NCBI GenBank assembly: GCA_946055515.1
Contig: CAMGGA010000003.1
Location: 1 to 45,025, forward strand
Reading direction: 5' to 3'
Origin: an uncultured Bacteroidales bacterium
GTDB taxonomy: Bacteria; Bacteroidota; Bacteroidia; Bacteroidales; Bacteroidaceae
Length of the DNA: 45,025 nucleotides
Shown in pieces: positions 33,252 to 41,006 of this stretch (positions within the stretch are counted from its first letter, which is position 1; each line of letters starts with the position of its first letter). The notes below the pieces were generated by a model. It did not search any database, was not told the origin of the DNA, and saw only the letters and a list, made by a program, of their open reading frames with translations. Made by a program: the position numbers and the translations under genes.

Positions 33252-34952
33252 ATGCAAAGTAAACTCCTTTTTTCTTTGGCAATGGGCAGCGCACTGTTGC
33301 TGACCTCTTGTAGCAAGTTGGGCGAACTCTCCGCCGACAACTTCACCGTGACCCCTTCGCCGATGGAGGCTGCGGGCGGCAAGGTGGCTGTGACCATCAA
33401 TGGCCGTTTCCCTGAAAAGTACATGAAGAAGAAGGCCGTCGTGACCGTCGTTCCCGAAATCCGCTATACGGAGGGCAAGGCCGTGGGCCAGAGCGCTACT
33501 TTCCAGGGCGAGAAGGTGCAGGGCAACGACCAGGAGATTTCGTACAAGCTGGGCGGCAACTACACGATGAAGAACAGCTTCGACTATATCCCCGCCATGC
33601 AGAAGAGCGAACTCTACCTGACCTTCCAGGCCAAGCTCGGCAACAAGACGGTCGAAGTGCCCGCCGTGAAGGTCGCCGATGGCGTGCTCGCCACCTCCGA
33701 ACTGATTGGCCAAACGGTCGGCTCCACCCACACGGCCGTAGCCCCCGATGCCTACCAGTATGCCATCAAGCAGACGAAGCAGGCCCAGATCAAATACCTC
33801 ATCAACCAGGCCAACATCCGCACGAGCGAACTTTCCTCGACCTCGGTACAGGAATTCGTGCAGACGCTCCGTGATATCAAGGCCGACCAGAAGGGCCTGA
33901 TGCTCGACAACATCGAAATCTCGGCCTACGCTTCGCCCGAAGGTTCGGTCAAGGTCAATACGGCGCTCGCCGAAAAGCGCCAGAACTCCTCGAGCGACTA
34001 CGTGGACAAGCAGCTGAAGCAGGCGCAGCTCGATGCCGAAGTAGACAAGCGCTACACGGCCGAGGACTGGGATGGCTTCCAGGAGCTCGTGAAGGCTTCC
34101 AACATCCAGGACAAGGACGTCATTCTCCGCGTGCTCTCCATGTACACCGACCCCGAGGAACGCGAACAGCAAATCCGTAACCTCTCTGCCGGCTTCCAGG
34201 AACTCGCCCAGGAAATCCTGCCCGAACTCCGCCGCGCCCGCCTCACCATCAACTACAACCTCATCGGCCGCAGCGACGACGAAATCCAGGAGCAGTTCAA
34301 GGCCGATGCCAAACAGCTGTCTGTCGAAGAACTCCTCTATGCCGCTACGCTCACGGAAAACGCCAACGAGCAGAAGGAAATTTTCCAGAAAACGGCACAG
34401 CTCTATCCGACTGACTACCGTGCCTACAACAACCTGGCCTCGCTGGCCTTCGCACAGGGCGACCTTGCCGCTGCGAAGAACTACCTGGCCCAGGCTGCCA
34501 CGGTGAAGGCCGATGCCGTAGAGACCAATGCCAACCTCGCGCTCGTCTGCCTCGCCGAGGGTGACAAGGCAGCTGCCGAAACCTACCTCTCGAAGGCCAC
34601 CACAGCCGAAAACTACAACGAGGTGCTCGGCAACCTGCTCGTGGCCCGCGGCAATTATGCCCAGGCTGCACAGTGCTTCAAGGGCGTGAACTCCAACTCG
34701 GCCGCCTTGGCACAGATTCTCAACAAGGACTACAGCAGTGCCGCCACCACCCTGAGCCGCGTGGCTACGCCCGATGCCCTGACGAGCTACCTCAAGGCCA
34801 TCGTGGCCGTGCGCACCAACCAGGACGCTGCCGTGGTGACCAACCTCAAGCAGGCCTTCGAACTCGACAGTTCGCTGAAGCAGCGCGCCCGCAACGACCT
34901 GGAGTTTGTCTCGCTCTTCAACGACGCTGCCTTCCTCAACCTGGTGAAGTAA
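33252..34952 (+). CDS. TPR and OmpA-like domain lipoprotein
   Basis: 566 residues. Lipoprotein signal with Cys20 (LLTSC). The N-terminal half has beta-rich sequence and, near residues 220-245, an OmpA-like segment (NIEISAYASPEGS ... NTALAEKRQ) that resembles the peptidoglycan-binding core. Residues about 355-566 are tetratricopeptide repeats (YRAYNNLASLAFAQGDLAAAKNYLAQA and similar). Likely a periplasmic or outer-membrane assembly factor linked to the cell wall; function is not established. Has its own promoter. Confidence 0.75.
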   Translation: MQSKLLFSLAMGSALLLTSCSKLGELSADNFTVTPSPMEAAGGKVAVTINGRFPEKYMKKKAVVTVVPEIRYTEGKAVGQSATFQGEKVQGNDQEISYKLGGNYTMKNSFDYIPAMQKSELYLTFQAKLGNKTVEVPAVKVADGVLATSELIGQTVGSTHTAVAPDAYQYAIKQTKQAQIKYLINQANIRTSELSSTSVQEFVQTLRDIKADQKGLMLDNIEISAYASPEGSVKVNTALAEKRQNSSSDYVDKQLKQAQLDAEVDKRYTAEDWDGFQELVKASNIQDKDVILRVLSMYTDPEEREQQIRNLSAGFQELAQEILPELRRARLTINYNLIGRSDDEIQEQFKADAKQLSVEELLYAATLTENANEQKEIFQKTAQLYPTDYRAYNNLASLAFAQGDLAAAKNYLAQAATVKADAVETNANLALVCLAEGDKAAAETYLSKATTAENYNEVLGNLLVARGNYAQAAQCFKGVNSNSAALAQILNKDYSSAATTLSRVATPDALTSYLKAIVAVRTNQDAAVVTNLKQAFELDSSLKQRARNDLEFVSLFNDAAFLNLVK

Positions 34953-35152
34953 GTGCGTCGCTTTGACCCGAAATGACAGTCACACAAGGGAGGATGCAGA
35001 AAGCCGAGGGGTTTTCTACGTTCTCCCTTTGTGCTTTACCGCCCCCTCGGGGGCTGGACACACCGCCTAATCCCACGTTTCCGCCACAGCGCGACGGGCA
35101 GGCGAAAGCCTGTTCCGCCAAGGCCGGGGCGGAAGCGCAATCCGATGAAACC
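34953..35152 (+). other. Structured 200-bp leader before thioredoxin-fold gene
   Basis: Contains a CACAAGGGAG / CTCCCTTTGTG pairing (about 34980-35034), a GC hairpin at 35041-35054, a perfect CAGGC-GAAA-GCCTG tetraloop hairpin (35099-35112) inside a larger TTCCGCC/GGCGGAA pairing. No gene of its own: the open frame starting at 34973 runs in frame into the next gene but lacks a signal peptide. May hold a terminator for the TPR gene. Confidence 0.45.
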
Positions 35153-36145
35153 ATGAAAAGATTTTTCCCTTTCAGTCTCCTGCTGGCGCTTTCCTGGCTT
35201 GCGCTCGCCTGCGGCCCCGACAAGGACCGCGTACGCTTCGAGGGCAAACTCGAGAACATCAACAATGCCGAGTTCTACGTCTACAGCGAGGACGGCACCT
35301 TCGACGGCGTAGACACCGTCCGCATCGAGGACGGGAAGTTTGTCTACGAAAGAAAGCTCACCGAGCCCATGCTGCTCACGCTGCTCTATCCCAATTTCAC
35401 GCAAACCTACGTCATCCTCGAACCCGGGAAGACCATCAAGCTCCGCGGCGATGCCGCCAAGATCGGCGAGGCCGAAGTGACGGGCACGGAGGAAAACGAA
35501 CTGCTCACCGAGTTCCGCCAGGCCAACCTCTCCGGCCCCGAAAGCAACCACCGCCTCGCCGCCGCCGACTTCGTCCGCTCCCACGCCTCCTCGCTGGCAG
35601 CCGTAGCCGTGTTCCGCCGCTATTTTGCCGTGCAGAAGTCGCCCGACGCAGCCACCGCGCTCCAGCTCCTCGACGTGCTCCGGAAGGCCCAGCCCCACGG
35701 CAAGGCCGTGAGCTATCTCGACCAGTTCTACCGCCCCATCTTCGAGAACGGCGTGGGCCGTCCCCTGCCCGAATTTTCGGCCGAGACCATCGACGGCCAG
35801 TCCGTCAGCTCCAGCCAGTTCCGCGGCAAGAAGCTCGTAATCGCCTGCCTCGGCATGTGGCAGGGCGAGAGCCAGGCTTTTGCCCGCCAGCTCCGCCGTC
35901 GCCTGCAGCAGGCGGGAGGCGATTGCGCCTGCGTGGTCGTTTCGATGGACGTGGACCGCGAAGTGCTTCGCAACCGCCTCAAGTCCGACTCGCTGCAATG
36001 CCCCATCATCTGCGACCGCCTCGCCTTCGAGTCGCCGCTGGCCCAGAAGTTGGGCCTGCGCTATGTGCCCTCGTGCATGGTCGTGGACGCACAGGGCCGC
36101 ATCGTGCAGCGCGACGTCACGAAAGTCGATGAACTGAAACTCTGA
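35153..36145 (+). CDS. DUF4369/thioredoxin-fold lipoprotein lacking CxxC
   Basis: 330 residues. Lipoprotein signal with Cys20 (LALAC). N-terminal DUF4369-like domain (about 25-120, VRFEGKLENINNAEFYVY ... VYERKLTE), helical linker, then a TlpA/AhpC-like thioredoxin fold from about 195 (GRPLPEFSAETIDGQ, GKKLVIACLGMWQ, YVPSCMVVDAQGRIV). The place of the redox CxxC reads CLGMWQGES, so the usual dithiol is missing and classic disulfide chemistry is unlikely. Start ATG 35153 gives the signal peptide; the upstream in-frame ATG 34973 does not. Stop is 3 bp before comM. Confidence 0.8.
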   Translation: MKRFFPFSLLLALSWLALACGPDKDRVRFEGKLENINNAEFYVYSEDGTFDGVDTVRIEDGKFVYERKLTEPMLLTLLYPNFTQTYVILEPGKTIKLRGDAAKIGEAEVTGTEENELLTEFRQANLSGPESNHRLAAADFVRSHASSLAAVAVFRRYFAVQKSPDAATALQLLDVLRKAQPHGKAVSYLDQFYRPIFENGVGRPLPEFSAETIDGQSVSSSQFRGKKLVIACLGMWQGESQAFARQLRRRLQQAGGDCACVVVSMDVDREVLRNRLKSDSLQCPIICDRLAFESPLAQKLGLRYVPSCMVVDAQGRIVQRDVTKVDELKL

Positions 36146-36148
36146 CCG

Positions 36149-37714
36149 ATGCTTGCTACCATCCATTCCGCCGCCGTCAATGGCCTTTCGGCCCTCATCG
36201 TCTATCTCGAGATCGATTGCAGGCAAGTCCCGCCCAACCAGGCGGGCCCGATGTTCATCATGGTCGGTTTGCCGGACAACACGGTGCGTGAAAGCCGCAT
36301 GCGCGTGGAGGCCGCCCTCCAGAGCACGGGCGTTGTGTTGCCCCACCGGATGTCCTACCGCGTGAACCTTGCCCCCGCCGATGTGCGCAAGGAAGGTTCG
36401 GGCTACGACCTCCCCTTGGCCATCGCCATGATGGTTTCGCTCGAAATGCTGAAGCCGCAGGGCAATTTGCTCGAGCGCACCCTCTTCGTGGGCGAATTGG
36501 GTTTCGACGGCTCGCTCCGCCCCGTGAAGGGCGCACTCTCCATCGCCATCAAGGCGCGCGCCGAAGGCTACGAACACCTCATCGTCCCGAAGGTGAACGA
36601 GCGCGAGGCCGCCGTGGTCAATCGGCTGAAGGTCTATGGGGCGGAAAACCTCCAGGAAGTGATTGGCTTCCTGAAAGACCCCGGGTCGCTCCAGCCCACC
36701 GTAGTCAATACGCGCGAAGAGTTCTACGCCGCCCAGACCTCCTTCCCCTTCGATTTTGCCGATGTGAAAGGGCAGGAGAGCGTGAAGCGTGCCTTTGAAA
36801 TCGCAGCGGCGGGCGGTCACAACCTCATCCTCATCGGTTCGCCCGGTTGCGGCAAGAGCATGATGGCCAAGCGCCTTCCCTCCATCCTCCCGCAGCTCAC
36901 CCTCGCCGAAAGTCTGGAGACCACGCAAATCCATTCCGTGGCGGGCGAACTCGGTGCGCGCACTTCGCTCATTGCGCAGCGCCCCTTCCGTTCGCCCCAC
37001 CATACAATCAGCGACGTGGCCCTTATTGGCGGTGGCGCGGTCTACAAGCCCGGCGAAATTTCCCTCGCCCACAACGGCGTGCTCTTCCTCGACGAACTCC
37101 CCGAGTTCTCGCGTTCTGCGCTCGAAACGCTGCGCCAGCCCCTCGAAGACCGCGAAATCACCATCTCGCGGTCGAAGTACACCGCCACGCTGCCCTGTTC
37201 CTTCATGCTCATAGCCTCCATGAACCCCTGTCCCTGCGGCTACTACGGCCACCCATCGGGCAAGTGCCACTGTCTGCCCGGACAGATCCAGAAGTACATG
37301 AACCGCATCTCGGGTCCGCTTCTCGACCGCATCGACATTCAGATTATGGTCAGCGCAGTCTCCGTGAGCGACCTGGCCAAGGCGCCGAAGGGCGAGAGCA
37401 GCGCAGCCATCCGGGCCCGCGTCGTCGCCGCCCGCGACATCCAGACCGAGCGTTTCAAGGACTGCAAGGGCATCCACTGCAATGCCCAGATGTCGCGCAG
37501 CCACCTCGAGCAATTCGCGTCGCTTTCGCCCGAGGCGAGCGACATCCTCACCCGGGCCATGACGCGCATGGGACTCTCCGCCCGCGCCTACGACCGCATC
37601 CTGAAAGTGGCCCGCACCATCGCCGACCTCGACGGCTCGCCCGACATCGAGTCCCGCCACGTGAAGGAAGCGGTGCAGTACCGCAACCTCGACCGGAGCG
37701 ACTGGGGAGAGTAG
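36149..37714 (+). CDS. comM: YifB/ComM family Mg-chelatase-like AAA+ ATPase
   Basis: 521 residues. N-terminal ChlI-like domain (about 20-145), AAA+ core with Walker A GSPGCGKS at 230-237 and Walker B LFLDELPEF, a Cys-containing MNPCPCGYYGHP segment, and the C-terminal domain (MTRMGLSARAYDRILKVARTIADLD). Homologues form hexameric helicases that promote branch migration during natural transformation. Four nucleotides after the previous gene, so co-transcribed. Confidence 0.93.
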   Translation: MLATIHSAAVNGLSALIVYLEIDCRQVPPNQAGPMFIMVGLPDNTVRESRMRVEAALQSTGVVLPHRMSYRVNLAPADVRKEGSGYDLPLAIAMMVSLEMLKPQGNLLERTLFVGELGFDGSLRPVKGALSIAIKARAEGYEHLIVPKVNEREAAVVNRLKVYGAENLQEVIGFLKDPGSLQPTVVNTREEFYAAQTSFPFDFADVKGQESVKRAFEIAAAGGHNLILIGSPGCGKSMMAKRLPSILPQLTLAESLETTQIHSVAGELGARTSLIAQRPFRSPHHTISDVALIGGGAVYKPGEISLAHNGVLFLDELPEFSRSALETLRQPLEDREITISRSKYTATLPCSFMLIASMNPCPCGYYGHPSGKCHCLPGQIQKYMNRISGPLLDRIDIQIMVSAVSVSDLAKAPKGESSAAIRARVVAARDIQTERFKDCKGIHCNAQMSRSHLEQFASLSPEASDILTRAMTRMGLSARAYDRILKVARTIADLDGSPDIESRHVKEAVQYRNLDRSDWGE

Positions 37715-37936
37715 CCGTCAGTCCTCGTTCTGCGCTCCCTGAGAAAGCCCCGCGCGTGAAGGATTTGCCCCCAAAACGGCCTATATATACGTAATTTAAA
37801 GGTCGAAAAAAACCTTTACAGCTTCACAGAGTGCGTCTAACTCGCTGAAACTCACGGCAAAACAGTGTGAAGGGTAAACTTTAGAACCTTCACGGGTTTC
37901 CGCGCCGTGGCGCGGCCCTCCGCCCCCTGCTTTTGG

Positions 37937-38020
37937 CGCAACAAGTCGGGGCTTTGAACGTGCAACTCCAGGGTCTGAAAATTCTATATCAGGCTTTGAA
38001 CGTACAACTCCAGGCTTTGA
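37937..38020 (-). repeat. 21-bp tandem repeat, four units (copy 2)
   Basis: Four contiguous 21-bp units (starting 37937, 37958, 37979, 38000), minus-strand consensus TCAAAGCCTGGAGTTGTACGT. Clearly related to the repeat at 20845-20928 and in the same orientation. The minus frame reads SKPGVVR SKPDIEF SDPGVAR SKPRLVA. Confidence 0.75.
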
Positions 38021-38060
38021 CGACACTGCTTCAAACATAGCCTAAACCCCTTCAGACGAG

Positions 38061-38127
38061 GCAAAAAAAGTCCCGGGTTTGGAAGAAATAGTGTAGCACT
38101 ATTCGCTCCAATCCCGGGACTTTTTGC
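38061..38127. terminator. Long near-perfect palindrome, bidirectional terminator
   Basis: Arms of 33 and 31 nt (38061-38093, 38097-38127) with a 3-nt loop TAG; GCAAAAA...GTCCCGGG at one end and CCCGGGACTTTTTGC at the other give T-runs on both strands. It separates convergent comM (+) and the HNH gene (-). Confidence 0.8.
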
Positions 38128-38337
38128 ATGTCGCTTGCCGCTGGGTGGGTCAGTCCCGCCCAGCGCCCGCACCGGGCCGCCCGTTCGCCGCCGAAAAGCC
38201 TGCGTCCCACGTCGGGAAAACGCGTGAAGGTTCTAAAGTTTACCCTTCACACTGTTTGGCGATGATACTCAGCGAGTTAGACCCATTCTGTGAAGCTGTG
38301 AAGCGTTTTTTCGACCTTTAAATTACGTATATATACC

Positions 38338-39459
38338 CTATTTACTGCCCTTTCTTCGGTTACATTCCAGGCAAAGCATCTGGCAATTCGCTTCTGTGGT
38401 GCGCCCGCCTTCGCGCCAAGGCGTGATGTGGTCGCCCTCCATCTGCTCGAAATCGAAAGTATCTCCGCAGAGCGCGCACCGGTGTTGCTGTCGCTCGTAG
38501 ACGGCGAGCTTGGTGCGGTCGGGAAAGCCGCGCAGGTCGAGGTGGCGCTCGTCGCCCGTGAGCGCGTAGGGGATGATGCCCTTCGGGCGTTGGATTTCGT
38601 CGTCCATGATGAGCGCGGCGATGCGCTTTTCGAGCGCCGCGATGTGGAGGGTTTGTTCGTGGTAGTTGTCATAGAGCATGGCCCAGTCCACGCCTTTCAT
38701 TATTTTCTTGAACTTCTTCGGGTTGAAGTTGGCCATGGCCCAGCGCAGCACGGTTTCGTAGTAAGTCCAGAGGTTGCGTGCATTCGGGTCGTGTTGGTGG
38801 CGAGCCATGTAGTCCACGAGCGATAGGGTTTCGCCCTGGCGCGTGAGGTGCTGCGCCATCCATTCCAGGGCCTTGCGGAGAAAGTCCTGGCGGATGGGCG
38901 AACCGTCCACAAGGTCGCGCCCAAGCTGGTAGGCGGCACAGTTGGTTTTCGAGAAGAAACGTTTGGCATCCGAGAGGAAGGGCCCCGCGTAGACCGCATT
39001 GCGGATTTCCTGCTCATTGAGGGCTTTGCCCGCAATGTTGATGGTTTGGAACCATTCGAGCTGCTCCGACTGTTCCCCCTCGCAGACATAGACGGTGAGG
39101 GCGTAGTCGAGGATGCGTTGGCGCAGGTCTTCGGGCTGGTTGAGGAAGGCTTTGTAGTCCACGCTGAACAGTCCCTCCACGTAGTGGCAAAGCGAGAGCG
39201 TGCGTTGCTGCCCGTCCATTACCTCGTAGGGGCATTCCGCATCGCCCGAGCGCTTCACCCAGTACATGACGTTGAGGGGGTAGCCATGGAGCACGGTGCG
39301 GATGACGGCTTGCTGCTCTTTGTCGTTGTAGATGAACTCACGCTGGTAGGGCGGCCTGATGTCGAGCCGTCCGCCGTAGCCTCTCACGCCTTGTTCATCG
39401 TTGTCGGAGAAGCCTTCGGTCAGTTCGCGCACAGTAACAGAGAGAGGAAATATTTTCAT
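38338..39459 (-). CDS. DUF262 and HNH endonuclease protein
   Basis: 373 residues. N-terminal DUF262 (ParB/Srx-like) domain with PPYQREFIY at 37-45 and the DGQQRT motif at 82-87, which in GmrSD-type enzymes and SspE binds and hydrolyses nucleotide. C-terminal HNH nuclease (328-373) with zinc cysteines C328, C331, C363 and C366, His344 in GDHITP, Asn358 and Asn367. Its ATG overlaps the methyltransferase stop by 4 bp (39456-39459), so the two proteins are coupled in expression. Likely the cutting arm of a restriction-modification-like defence pair; whether it cuts unmodified or modified DNA is unknown. Length is typical of DUF262-HNH proteins (no DUF1524 C-terminal half). Confidence 0.88.
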   Translation of the reverse strand: MKIFPLSVTVRELTEGFSDNDEQGVRGYGGRLDIRPPYQREFIYNDKEQQAVIRTVLHGYPLNVMYWVKRSGDAECPYEVMDGQQRTLSLCHYVEGLFSVDYKAFLNQPEDLRQRILDYALTVYVCEGEQSEQLEWFQTINIAGKALNEQEIRNAVYAGPFLSDAKRFFSKTNCAAYQLGRDLVDGSPIRQDFLRKALEWMAQHLTRQGETLSLVDYMARHQHDPNARNLWTYYETVLRWAMANFNPKKFKKIMKGVDWAMLYDNYHEQTLHIAALEKRIAALIMDDEIQRPKGIIPYALTGDERHLDLRGFPDRTKLAVYERQQHRCALCGDTFDFEQMEGDHITPWREGGRTTEANCQMLCLECNRRKGSK

Positions 39460-40514
39460 AAGACTTGGGGGTGTTTGTGGCGGATGATGAGACGATAGAT
39501 TTTTCTTACGCCCTTTAAATAAGGCCTGTCATATCTTTTACAGCCCTTTATCAATAATTCTTTAACTGGGAAATCATTATCAGTGATACCAATAATGTCA
39601 AATTGGTCTGGATCGTATTTGTCTAAGAAAGTAATTGGCACACCCATCGCTTCCTTGTAATCGCAAGGAATATCTAACGTATTTTGTACGTGGATTGCAG
39701 CATAGTTGTCGTATGTAGGATATTCTTCTGCGCTATACCTGCAAACGAGGATTAGCTCTTCGTGGCGTTTCTTGTGGTCAAGGTTGGTGAACCATCTGAC
39801 GCCCTTTACGCGGATAAAGTGTTTTCCAAATTCGTCTATGCCGCACCCCGCAGCGTTCAACGGATAGTCGTCAGGTACATAGAATTTTCGGTCTCCGCTA
39901 CTGATGCTTGGCCCTAACCAGACTTTGTTTTGTGCGAACAGCGGGTAGATTTCTTTGCACGAAATGGAATTGATGTTGCCGATAATCAAGAACTTCTTTT
40001 CGTAAGCCACGAGTTGCGCGATGTATTCGCGAAAGAGCGAGAAGGGCGGGTTGGTCACGACGATGTCGGCCTCCTTCAGCAATTCGATACACTCCTCCGA
40101 GCGGAAGTCGCCCGTTTGGAGTTGGGATATGGTGTTCTTGTCGTTTTGCAGCAGGATGCGTACGTCCGTGAGGTCGATGGCGCCGTCGCCGTTGAGGTCC
40201 TTCACTTCGGTGATGACCACTTTGTGGGCCAGTTTCTTCGGTTCAAATTCGGCAAATGGCAGGGGCAACTCGTCACCCTGCACGGGTGAACCGTTGTAGC
40301 AGGTGCAAATGAGCTTCTTCAGTCCCAACTGGTTGAAGCGGAGCGCAAAATACTTGAAGAAATTACTTTCAAAGGGGTCGTCGCAGTTGCATAGAACCGT
40401 TTTGCCCGCAAAGTGAGGCCCGTAGTGTTGAAGTTCGCGCTCGATGTCCTCCAGCTGCGTGTAAAACTCATCCTTCCTGGCCTTCTTTGCGGCATTCAAA
40501 TTTTTGTTTGCCAT
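39456..40514 (-). CDS. EcoRI-family adenine-specific DNA methyltransferase
   Basis: 352 residues. N-terminal KARKDEFYTQ and CNCDDPFESNFF (43-54, SAM-binding side), catalytic NPPF at 155-158 with the SLFREYI following, as in M.EcoRI-type N6-adenine methyltransferases. Residues 106-115 (DLNGDGAIDL) look like an EF-hand/dockerin loop. The 3' part of the gene (39456 to about 39970) is clearly more AT-rich than the 5' part and than neighbours, as in a mosaic or acquired gene. It is the first gene of the pair with the DUF262-HNH nuclease and presumably protects host sites; the target site cannot be read. Confidence 0.9.
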   Translation of the reverse strand: MANKNLNAAKKARKDEFYTQLEDIERELQHYGPHFAGKTVLCNCDDPFESNFFKYFALRFNQLGLKKLICTCYNGSPVQGDELPLPFAEFEPKKLAHKVVITEVKDLNGDGAIDLTDVRILLQNDKNTISQLQTGDFRSEECIELLKEADIVVTNPPFSLFREYIAQLVAYEKKFLIIGNINSISCKEIYPLFAQNKVWLGPSISSGDRKFYVPDDYPLNAAGCGIDEFGKHFIRVKGVRWFTNLDHKKRHEELILVCRYSAEEYPTYDNYAAIHVQNTLDIPCDYKEAMGVPITFLDKYDPDQFDIIGITDNDFPVKELLIKGCKRYDRPYLKGVRKIYRLIIRHKHPQVL

Positions 40515-40517
40515 GAT

Positions 40518-40552
40518 AGACTGATAGTGAGAGAGGCAGTCTACTATCAGTC
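40518..40552 (-). promoter_or_regulatory. Alternative hairpins just upstream of methyltransferase start
   Basis: A perfect 10-bp inverted repeat GACTGATAGT/ACTATCAGTC (40519-40528, 40543-40552) begins 4 bp before the ATG. A competing pairing AGACTG/CAGTCT (40518-40523, 40537-40542) uses part of the same arm. Such overlap could control ribosome access or be a protein operator. Confidence 0.55.
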
Positions 40553-40575
40553 CGCTGACGCGACAGAAATAGAAA

Positions 40576-40657
40576 AGCGTGATGCTATTCTTATCGCGTT
40601 TAGCACGGGGCGGCGTCGGATGGAACCCCGGATACTCTTCGAAGAATGCATCACGCT
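40576..40657. repeat. Inverted repeat in methyltransferase leader
   Basis: AGCGTGATGCTATTCTT (40576-40592) pairs with AAGAATGCATCACGCT (40642-40657), one-base bulge, 49-nt loop. The right arm can also pair with GCGTGTGC (40661-40668). Further upstream are two GTATAC boxes (40681-40686, 40696-40701). Confidence 0.6.
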
Positions 40658-40810
40658 ATGGCGTGTGCATCGCTAATTGAGTATACCGGGGGTACGTATA
40701 CGACCCACCTGTCACATATTATTGTCGTGCTTTTTATTCCAATGAGTTTCCGACGCTCTTGGCTAAACGCGAAATAATAGCGATTGCTTTCTGTTAAACC
40801 ACAATGTAAG

Positions 40811-40855
40811 GTCTGCCGACACCCGAGGGTGATTGGCAGACTGGAGGCAAAGCTA
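40811..40855 (-). promoter_or_regulatory. Possible promoter and 5' hairpin of methyltransferase transcript
   Basis: Minus-strand TAGCTTTG (40855-40848) fits the -7 consensus; the RNA would start near 40841 exactly with the hairpin GTCTGCC-CACCC/GGGTG-GGCAGAC (40811-40841). This implies a leader of about 330 nt. No -33 box is seen, so the link to the methyltransferase is tentative. Confidence 0.35.
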
Positions 40856-41006
40856 CAAAACTTTTCGTAAGTGGGGACGGATTCGGGAAGAAAAGTAAAC
40901 TATTGCTTTATGGGGCGCGACCGTACACCATTCCCCTTCCCGCAATCTTCTCCAATCGCTTGTGCAATCCAATCCGTTGCCGTTGTCCTATTTTGGGATA
41001 AGATAG

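Larger units (their letters stand above)
37782..38335. repeat. Inverted-repeat element, copy B (complete)
   Basis: Arms of about 115 bp (37782-37901 and 38221-38335) are inverted copies with roughly 90 percent identity, flanking about 320 bp. Each arm runs from TATATATACGTAATT at the outer end through TTTACAGCTTCACAG to AACAGTGTGAAGGGTAAAC and GAACCTTCACG. The same arms form copy A at 1-252. The interior carries a 21-bp tandem repeat and a bidirectional terminator. The right end is 2 bp from the stop of the HNH gene. No transposase; no gene supported in 37715-38337. Confidence 0.85.

Noticed and set aside
34973-35152. N-terminal extension of the thioredoxin-fold gene
   Set aside because: The extension would bury the lipoprotein signal that begins at 35153 and overlaps hairpin structures of the leader.
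40515-40860. Retron-like non-coding RNA
   Set aside because: Hairpins are present but there is no reverse transcriptase in the window and no msr/msd layout could be recognised.
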